DNA of 64,000 nt from Dryomyza anilis (Eukaryota > Arthropoda > Insecta > Diptera > Dryomyzidae): NCBI GenBank assembly GCA_951804985.1, contig OX638131.1:103002464-103066463 (forward strand), read 5' to 3'. The position numbers and the translations under genes were made by a program. Below, piece after piece: positions 57,339-64,000 of this stretch (the first letter of the stretch is position 1; every line of letters starts with the position of its first letter). The notes beneath the pieces are model-generated. The model was not told the DNA's origin, did not search any database, and worked only from the letters and a program-made list of their open reading frames with translations.

Positions 57339-58537
57339 CTAGCTGGACCCGTGCACGACTCGTGCCAAGATTTTGTGAATTCATAGATATAAAGAGATTT
57401 CATTAATATAAAAAAACATTATTATTATTTTTTATATCAGGGGCCCGTGTTTCGCTGTGGAAGTTTTTATTGGTTTTATAAATGTAGTAACCAAATAATA
57501 ATTCTCCGCCAAAACAACTTTTCTCAAAGACAATTCAGACAGTAGAATATTTACCAGTAGAATTCTTCGCCGTAAAATTCTTCCCCATAGAACGCTTGAC
57601 CGTAGAATTCTTCCCGGTAGAACTCTTCCCGGTAGAATTCTTCCCCGTAGAGTTTTTCCCAATAGAATTTTTAGTGTAGTTAGTTTTAATGTGGTGAGTT
57701 TTAGTGTGTTGAATTTTTAGTTTAGTGTGGTGTGTTTTAGTGTGGTGAGTTTTGGTGTGGTGAGTTTTAGTGTGGTGAGTTTAAGTGTGGTGAATTTTTA
57801 ATGTACTGAGTTTTAGTGTGGTGAGTTTTATTGTGGTGATTTTTAGTGTGGTGAGTTTTAGTGTGGTGAGATTTATTGGGTTGAGTTTTAGTGTGGTGAG
57901 TTTTAGTGTGGTGAATTTTGGTGTGGTGAGTTTTAGTTTGGTGAGTTTTGGTGTGGTGAGTTGTAGTATGGTGAATTTTTAGTGTGGTGAGTTTTAGTGT
58001 GGTGAGTTTTATTGTGGTGAGTTTTAGTGTGGTGAGTTTTAGTGTGGTGAATTTTATTGTGGTGATTTTTAGTGTGGTGAGTTTTAGTGTGGTGAGATTT
58101 ATTGGGTTGAGTTTTAGTGTGGTGAGTTTTAGTGTGGTGAATTTTGGTGTGGTGAGTTTTAGTTTGGTGAGTTTTGGTGTGGTGAGTTGTAGTATGGTGA
58201 ATTTTTAGTGTGGTGAGTTTTAGTGTGGTGAGTTTTATTGTGGTGAGTTTTAGTGTGGTGAGTTTTAGTGTGGTGAATTTTAGTTTTTTGTTTCATCTTT
58301 TTAGATTGTGTATGTGCTGAGTTATGTCGTTTTGAAAGTTTAGGTTGTATGGGAGGTACCACGCCCCTTTGTCCAATCCCGCCCATATATAGCCTATGAC
58401 TCCGGACTCCTTAGTATCCTGTGGCAAAATTTCAGTTAAATCGGTTCAGCGGTTTAGACGTGATGCTGGAACAAACAGACAGACAGACAGACAGACAGAC
58501 CGACTGACAGACGGACCAAGAGTTTTATATATATAGA
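57339..58537 (-). mobile_element. Non-autonomous Helitron with GTGGTGAGTTTTA array
   Basis: Minus-strand 5' end A|TCTATATATATAAAACTC and 3' end GTGCACGGGTCCAGCTAG|T, inserted between A and T. The 3' part contains GGCACGAGTCGTGC, a palindrome of the kind Helitrons carry near the 3' end. The 5' part has a GACA microsatellite, gttccagcatcacgtctaa and cctcccatacaacct, as in 22397-22560. No Rep/helicase coding; its interior is mostly a tandem array. Confidence 0.9.
57660..58290 (+). repeat. 13-bp minisatellite inside Helitron, unit GTGGTGAGTTTTA
   Basis: About 45 units. A block of about 250 bp recurs within it (57810-57975 versus 58010-58215, including gagatttattgggttg and gagttgtagtatggtg). The plus-strand Val/Ser/Phe frame (57984-58208) and minus-strand Thr/His/Lys frame are artefacts. 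A separate run of tagaattcttccc units lies at 57540-57670. Confidence 0.95.
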
Positions 58538-58544
58538 TTACAAA

Positions 58545-58790
58545 ATGTTCACTAAAAATTTAATATATTCATTTGAAATTCAAAATATTCAATAAAAATT
58601 CAAAAAATTATAAAATGTTCACTAAAAATTCAAAATTTACACTAAAAATTCAAAATATTCATTAAAAAATTGAAAAAATTAAAAATATTCCACTAAAACA
58701 CACAAAATATGTTCAATTAAAATTTAATATTTTCACTAAAAATTCAAAATATTTATTAAAAATTCAAATTTTTACCAAAATCACAAAAAA
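58545..58790 (+). repeat. 19-bp-type satellite remnant (TTCACTAAAAATTCAAAAT)
   Basis: Diverged units of ttcactaaaaattcaaa next to the Helitron's outer edge, resembling the 46-kb array. Confidence 0.75.
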
Positions 58791-58834
58791 AAATATCGAT
58801 ATTCAAAGGGTTTTAGTTCTTGTCAGTGACTGCA

Positions 58835-58990
58835 AAATACTGGAATCTGCACTGCTTCGATTTTTGGCACCAGAATCGGAACCTTTATTAAAAAAAATGT
58901 GTAGAACCGAAACCGTACTTGGAACCCATATAATTTGTATGGTTAAAAACGGAATCGGAACTGCTATTTTAAAAATTAAAAAATAGTGTT
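58835..58990 (-). repeat. Degenerate CCGAAACCG-type repeat
   Basis: agaatcggaacc, gtagaaccgaaaccgtac and acggaatcggaactg. More diverged than the copies at 2.1, 13.2 and 15.3 kb. Confidence 0.6.
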
Positions 58991-60225
58991 TTAGTCTCTG
59001 ATTATAATTGAAAAAAATCAATATAACCCACATTTCGTAATGTCACACTTTAACTACCCACTATTTATACCGACACTGTGTACCATAAATTTACAACATG
59101 TCCCATGATTTCCTAAACGTTTTCCTTTGTATACAAACTTTCGAAAATCTGTTTTTTCGTAATTGAGTCGTTAAAGTGCTTTCCATTAAAAAGAAACATT
59201 TTTCGTAAATTTACGACATGGAAATCCCAGACACCATATTGGCTCTGAGCAAATTATGGCTGCACTTTATGCTCAATTTCACGACTCTCGTACTCACACT
59301 TTTGCCACTTTGTTAAGCAATTGTGTGTGCGATTTGACAGCTGCACAGAAGTTAAAGTTTATTATTGTTTTTCACACGACTTCGTACTACCAACTACCTG
59401 GCTCTTTCCCCCCCTCCAGAAGAGGTCCAGTACTACTTACTCTATTGTAAGACGAAAATATGTGTCAGTGGGTACAACCTACCCCGAGTGTTGTAATTCG
59501 TTGTACCTCGTCGTACGTTGCAAAGTAACTTGGCGCAGTCTGGGTAGCTGCAACAAAGCTTTTGTCACAGGTGTGAATTTTAAATTAAATTGTTTACCTG
59601 GCACAAACTAGGTGAACAATAACACAATACAAATTGTTGTTGTTGTGAAGCTCTATGGGTGTAAATGAGTAACCGGTACGCGTTACGTGCTTTGGGTCAT
59701 GCAAAACTTGTGTAGTGCACAAATTGGGTATTAAATTTGTCACAAATTTGTTTTAATTTCTTTATTGATTTTTATTTGTAAAGAAATATTATCTGAAAAT
59801 GACTTGTAAAATGTTGCATAATATAGGTGTCAAACTGGGCGAAAGTTTTTTTTAAGAAAATGACAGCACTCTAAGGATAAATAAAAGAAAACTTTTTCTA
59901 GTGCAAAAAATTCCAGGAGTTATTTTTATATTTATTTTACTTTGATAATTATGACTTATGGTTTATATGACATATATTTTAAAATGTTAAACCTTTTCGT
60001 GTTAAACAATACCACAGTGTTTTAGTTCTTTTAATGTCTTATATTAAATATTTTTATATGTTTCAAAATGTTTTAATTTTAATTTAATACTTATTTTAAA
60101 AACAAATGAAATTCATGATCTGACCTTGATCATGTCTGTTCTAAAAAAAAACTTCTTCATGTATATGAGAATTAAAATACAATGATAAGTTCCCGATAAT
60201 GATTCTTCTACAATTTTAACTAGTG
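58991..60225. other. Intronic sequence, no gene recognised
   Basis: 59250-59620 is more GC-balanced and open in two frames without recognisable protein motifs. 60115-60225 contains the gatcatg/cccgataatga...aactagtg segment of the dispersed repeat at 20 and 53 kb. Confidence 0.45.
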
Positions 60226-60230
60226 AAGTA

Positions 60231-61234
60231 CATATCGTCACTATCATGCCAAAGGGGCGAATGTGCAATTTTTGACATTTGCGTTTTTTTACATTTTTTA
60301 ATGTAGTTTATCCTCAAGTATGCTGTGCCAAAATCGCGTGTCATTTTGTTGGATATTTCTAGCCACAAAAAACAAAACCAAAAGGGTGAATTTGAAAAAT
60401 TGAAAATCTTGTCATGCCAAAGGGCGAATCTTTTCGTTTTTTCGCCATAACTTTTTTTTGGAATATGATGAAATAGTGGTATAAAGGCATTTATTGTTTG
60501 TATTCAAAGCACCTATCGTTCTGCATCATTAATTAAAAGTATTTTGCCAAACATTAATTTGCCATTTGTTATTTGCAGGAAAAAATGTTAGGCAAAATAT
60601 TTTTAAATAATGATGCAGTTCGATAGGTGCTATAAAAACAAACAATTAATACCTTTACACCACTATTTTATCTTGTACCATTAAAGAGTTATGGCGAGAA
60701 AACGAAAAGTTTCGCCCTTTTGGCATGACAAGATTTTCAATTTTCCAATTTCTTAGTTTTTTGCTTTAATTTTTTATTGGTGCAAGATAAAATAGTGGTG
60801 TAAAGGTATTAATTGTTTGTTTTTAAAGCATCATTATATTAAAATATTTTGCCAAACATTTTTGGCAAATTAATGTTTGACAAAATATTTTTAATTAATT
60901 ATGCCAATAGATAGGTGCTTTAAAAACAAACAATTTATGACTCTACATTACTATTTTATCTTGCGCTAATAAAAATTTATAGCATAAAAATCAAAAATAT
61001 TTGCGGTTTGATCTGGATATAGCCTCACAAAATACGTATTTATAATACAGTAGGTTGTCCAAATCTAAAGATATTTTATATACGTTATAATAATTGACGA
61101 ATAAACTAAAATAACAGAAAAAAATTAAAAATATAAATTTTTCTAATTTTTAAAGTACTTCAAACTTTAAAAATTGATTTCCCAACATTTTTAAAAATGC
61201 ACATTCGCCCCTTTGGCATGACAGTGTCGATATG
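60231..61234. mobile_element. Foldback element with nested palindromes
   Basis: Outer inverted repeats: CATATCGTCACTATCATGCC with AAAGGGGCGAATGTGCA (left), and the right end reversed with only two changes in about 37 bp. Inside, cttgtcatgccaaagggcga (60410) and tcgcccttttggcatgacaag (60712) form a second inverted pair. Between them ttgtttg...gcacctatcg...aatattttgcc segments are inverted again around 60565, and a third hairpin occupies 60775-60965. Non-coding. Confidence 0.88.
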
Positions 61235-61264
61235 AAACCATATGGATTCTGAAAGTTTTCATAA

Positions 61265-61560
61265 TAAGAGTAAAAACAAACGCAAAAAGTCAAAGTTGAA
61301 AGCAAAAATCACAAAATCAAAAGAAAATACTAGAAAAATATCAAAATCAAAGCAAAACAAAACAAATACCCAAAATCAGAAGTAAAAATTGATGCACGAA
61401 CCAAAACTCATAATCAAAACCAATCAAAAAAGTTAAAAGAAAGCACAAAACTTAAGCAATAATAAAAGTATAACAACGAAAAAACAAAAACTTGAAATCT
61501 AAAGGAAAGTAAAAATAAAAGCAAAAACACAATGACAAAATCAAAAAACACACATAAGGG
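61265..61560 (+). repeat. CAAAA-rich degenerate array
   Basis: AAAATCAAAAG/AACAAAAAC words like those inside the Helitron-related elements at 22.6 and 24.5 kb; no Helitron end visible. A similar short stretch lies at 62885-63065. Confidence 0.6.
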
Positions 61561-61632
61561 GCTTTGTAAAAGTCAAGATTTTTGTCGTATCTATTCATTT
61601 ATTATAGATAAATGATATATCCATCCAAAATA

Positions 61633-62486
61633 TTGTAACGCCCGTCACAATTAACAATCGTCGAAAAACAAAAAAACTGGGTAATTACATATTTGTTAAT
61701 ATATGCATCAATAATCAATTATAATATTATTTAACCATAGGAAAAGTAGTAAATATTCTAAAATATTCAATAAGCTAAGATAAAAAATGGAAATTCCAAA
61801 CCTTTCAAAAAATCGTAAAAAATCCCAAATAAAAATCATTGTTTTCGAAATGCGAAAAATATTTATGTAAGCTTGCGAATGAAACGGATACAAATGATAC
61901 AGATAGAGTACTTATTTAAAAGAATGGTAATATAATACATATTTTTTTCAAAACAAAATGTTTAGTTTTCCACATAAATTATATGTCTAACTTAACGGTT
62001 TACCATTCCTATCACTAAAATTTGCTCTTTTTCTTCAAAAATTGCAATTCATAATTTGAATTTTCGTGTATATTTGTATAGAATTCGTACAGGTAACGCC
62101 CGTCACAAAATGTGTAACACCCGTCACAAGTTTTGATACTTTATAAGTAAGTGATCAAAGTAACCATTTCAGAATTTTATTATATAGGGGAGAACTCCCA
62201 TTATTAATGAAGTAATTGAGATGTACTTAATCTCCATAGTCCGATTAGTTTAGCTAAAATTTAATACTTTGTGGAGTAAACTCTGTTTTTGGAAAAAGTA
62301 CGTGTAACGCCCGTCACAGCATTTAACTTCAAATTTGTAGAAAGATATAGGACCTATTGCAAAAGTTTTTTTATACATGCATAAAGGACCATAAGATCTA
62401 TCCTCTGCGTCTTAAAAATATATCTATCATTTTTTATTTATCAAATGAGAAGGTTTTTAATTGTACGAATGTAACGCCCGTCACAA
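61633..62486 (+). repeat. Cluster of five GTAACGCCCGTCACA motifs
   Basis: The motif occurs at 61635, 62093, 62114 (with one change, GTAACACCCGTCACA), 62304 and 62471, always on the same strand, in otherwise AT-rich and unrelated sequence. The motif itself is a near-palindrome, TGTAACG-CCC-GTCACA. The intervening sequences do not align with each other. Confidence 0.9.
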
Positions 62487-62489
62487 TGG

Positions 62490-63060
62490 AATGCTCCATA
62501 ATTAAATTTATAAAAGAAAAAAAATATGAAATAAAAAGTATTTTATTTATATAAAACGTTTTAAATGTGAATTTTAATAGATTATATTATCTACTGCCCC
62601 ACGTTTCATTAAATCATTTCTTAAAAACATTTTATATTAAAAAATATTTTTTATTTCATATTTTTTATTTTTTGTATCAGTTTGATGTGTCTATGAGTCT
62701 AATATTATTAAAATTAAAAATATGCATTTTTTCAAAGTGACTTTAATATGGAACCATGGCGATAGAACCATGATGAACCGGATGACAAGAAAACGATAAT
62801 ATTGCACTGTCATCCAGTTCGAGACAATATTTAAAATCTGAAGTCTGTAGCTCATCGCAAATGTAGTTTAAAATCAATTAAAAAATTTATACCGAAAAGA
62901 CAGACAAGAAGCAACCTAAAAAAAACGTTTTAAAAAAACCAAAAGAAAACACAAAACTAAAGCAATAACTAAAGTATAACAACAAAAAAAAAAACAAAAA
63001 CTCAAAATCTAAAATCCAAACAAAAACACAATGACAAATTCAAAATCAAAAGTAAAACAT
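62490..63060. other. AT-rich sequence, nothing recognised
   Basis: 62745-62870 is slightly less AT-rich; no coding recognised. The end is a CAAAA-rich tract. Confidence 0.35.
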
Positions 63061-63065
63061 AAGTA

Positions 63066-63225
63066 AAGGGTTTTTCAATAAGAGCGCTACAAGAGTTTTT
63101 CAACAGGGACGCTACAAAAGTAGAGCGACAGGGACAGCTAACGACGTCATATTTCTTGCCGCTCTTTTGACATTTCTCTTCAGTAAGGTTTGCCATTTCA
63201 TGATGAAAAGATATACGAGTCAACA
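63066..63225 (+). mobile_element. Mariner end fragment with two terminal repeats in tandem
   Basis: AAGGGTTTTTCAATAAGAGC (left-end type, after TA) is followed directly by AAGAGTTTTTCAACAGGGAC (right-end type, 63091). About 115 bp of the same element's transposase-proximal end follow, up to the codons for RYTSQQR. It is related to 27851-29303, here in the orientation of that element's minus strand. Confidence 0.88.
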
Positions 63226-63865
63226 ACGATAAAAAAATTAAATGTGGGCGTGTCACGCCCATTTTTGCGTCACATATTTTTAGTTGAATTCTAACAATAC
63301 GTTTTAAATTTTAGAAGTATATCTTGAATAATTTTCGAGTTATTAGTTCCCAAAGAGATATATACAAGAGATTTGTATGGGAGGTGGACGTGTTCGTTGA
63401 CAAACTCAGTTCCTACTTTTGGCTAAAATATATTGAGACGAAATTTCATCGCAAAAATGGGCGTGATCCGCCCATTTTTTTTTCATTATTTCCCGGTTTT
63501 CATAGTGGAAATTTGATCCGTAAATTATTAAAATCAAATCTATGAAATATTAGCTTTTCAAAATTTTAAATATGGGTGTGGACCGCCCAATTATATTTAA
63601 TTTTTTTTTTTAGTTTTTTATACTTTTATATAAATTTTTTAATATATGGGGATATAAGACGTAAATTTCTGATATATGAATAAAATTCTGAGGGTGGGGA
63701 GGTTCAGCATAGTTAAAAACATTAAAATTAAGGTATGCAATTAAATATCCCAAATTAATATCCCCTCCCCTCCAAAGGTATTCCATACTCGGGCCCGACC
63801 GACTATAAAAATCCGCCCCATGTGACCGAACTTACCCATGTAACTTAACTTTCCCAACTCGTTTT
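63226..63865. repeat. Chimeric copy of the TACCCTACACC element
   Basis: 63240-63450 matches the minus-orientation copy at 23885-24110 (gtgggcgtgtcacgcccat, cgagttattagttcc, gtatgggaggtgg). 63455-63835 matches the plus-orientation copy 9110-9480 (gcgtgatccgcccat, aaatcaaatctatgaaatatt, ccgactataaaaatccgccc). The two halves are joined head to head near 63453. The tail gtgaccgaacttacccatg matches 9482. Confidence 0.8.
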
Positions 63866-64000
63866 AAATATAGAGTGTGAGATTAAAACATTTTTAGTTA
63901 ATTTTGAATGATTTTTCAATTTAGGGTTTTCGGTTCACATTTACTTATAAAATATCAAAATGAATAATCACCACTAGATCATGATTTTGCAAGTTCTATT
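63866..64000. other. Window end, nothing recognised
   Basis: AT-rich sequence, presumably still within the Ddr intron. Confidence 0.35.

Noticed and set aside
59256..59611. Two overlapping ORFs in a GC-balanced segment
   Set aside because: No recognisable motif, no splice structure, and frames overlap without preference; left unassigned.

Overview
The window looks like an AT-rich, repeat-loaded stretch of a fly (Diptera) nuclear genome. It has very long introns, dispersed tRNA-derived SINEs, Helitrons, a decayed mariner-like element and many foldback or MITE-like repeats. The species cannot be named from sequence alone; a brachyceran, perhaps calyptrate, fly is a guess.

One protein-coding gene is supported: the collagen-receptor tyrosine kinase Discoidin domain receptor (Ddr), on the + strand. 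Five consecutive internal coding exons are visible (26689-26920, 31616-31763, 37943-38122, 44168-44307, 54564-54771). All have AG acceptors and GT donors, and their codon phases join without a break. Together they give about 302 codons, covering most of the N-terminal discoidin (F5/8C) domain and the following discoidin-like domain. The signal peptide and domain start, the transmembrane segment and the kinase domain lie outside the window. The introns inside the window are about 4.7, 6.2, 6.0 and 10.3 kb; more than 26 kb lies upstream and 9 kb downstream.

Upstream (1-26688): a 10-bp GTTGAATTGA satellite (129-1306), the first of several 19-bp TTTTCACTAAAAATTCAAA-type satellites, SINE copies, a 3.1-kb foldback-like element (12650-15730), a Helitron carrying a nested hAT-like element (17692-19334), a 590-bp tandem duplication (20165-21350) and two copies of a Helitron with CAAAA-rich arrays (22362-25590). 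Introns 26921-37942: a mariner element inserted at the target-site duplication of a SINE, a degenerate intronic repeat, and a 19-bp satellite array (34460-35750). Introns 38123-54563: a 60-bp higher-order repeat, a pair of MITE-like elements (40811-41763), and a second, oppositely oriented 19-bp satellite array (46335-48540). Downstream (54772-64000): SINEs, a 650-bp duplication, another Helitron with a GTGGTGAGTTTTA array (57339-58537), a nested foldback element (60231-61234), a cluster of five GTAACGCCCGTCACA motifs (61633-62486) and a chimeric repeat (63226-63865).

The most interesting observations are architectural. Complementary repeats sit in introns on either side of Ddr exons, which could favour back-splicing. 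Helitrons share ends but carry unrelated tandem-array interiors. Several structured elements also have no family name I can give. Apart from the transposase pseudogene, most open reading frames outside the Ddr exons are by-products of low-complexity or repeat sequence.
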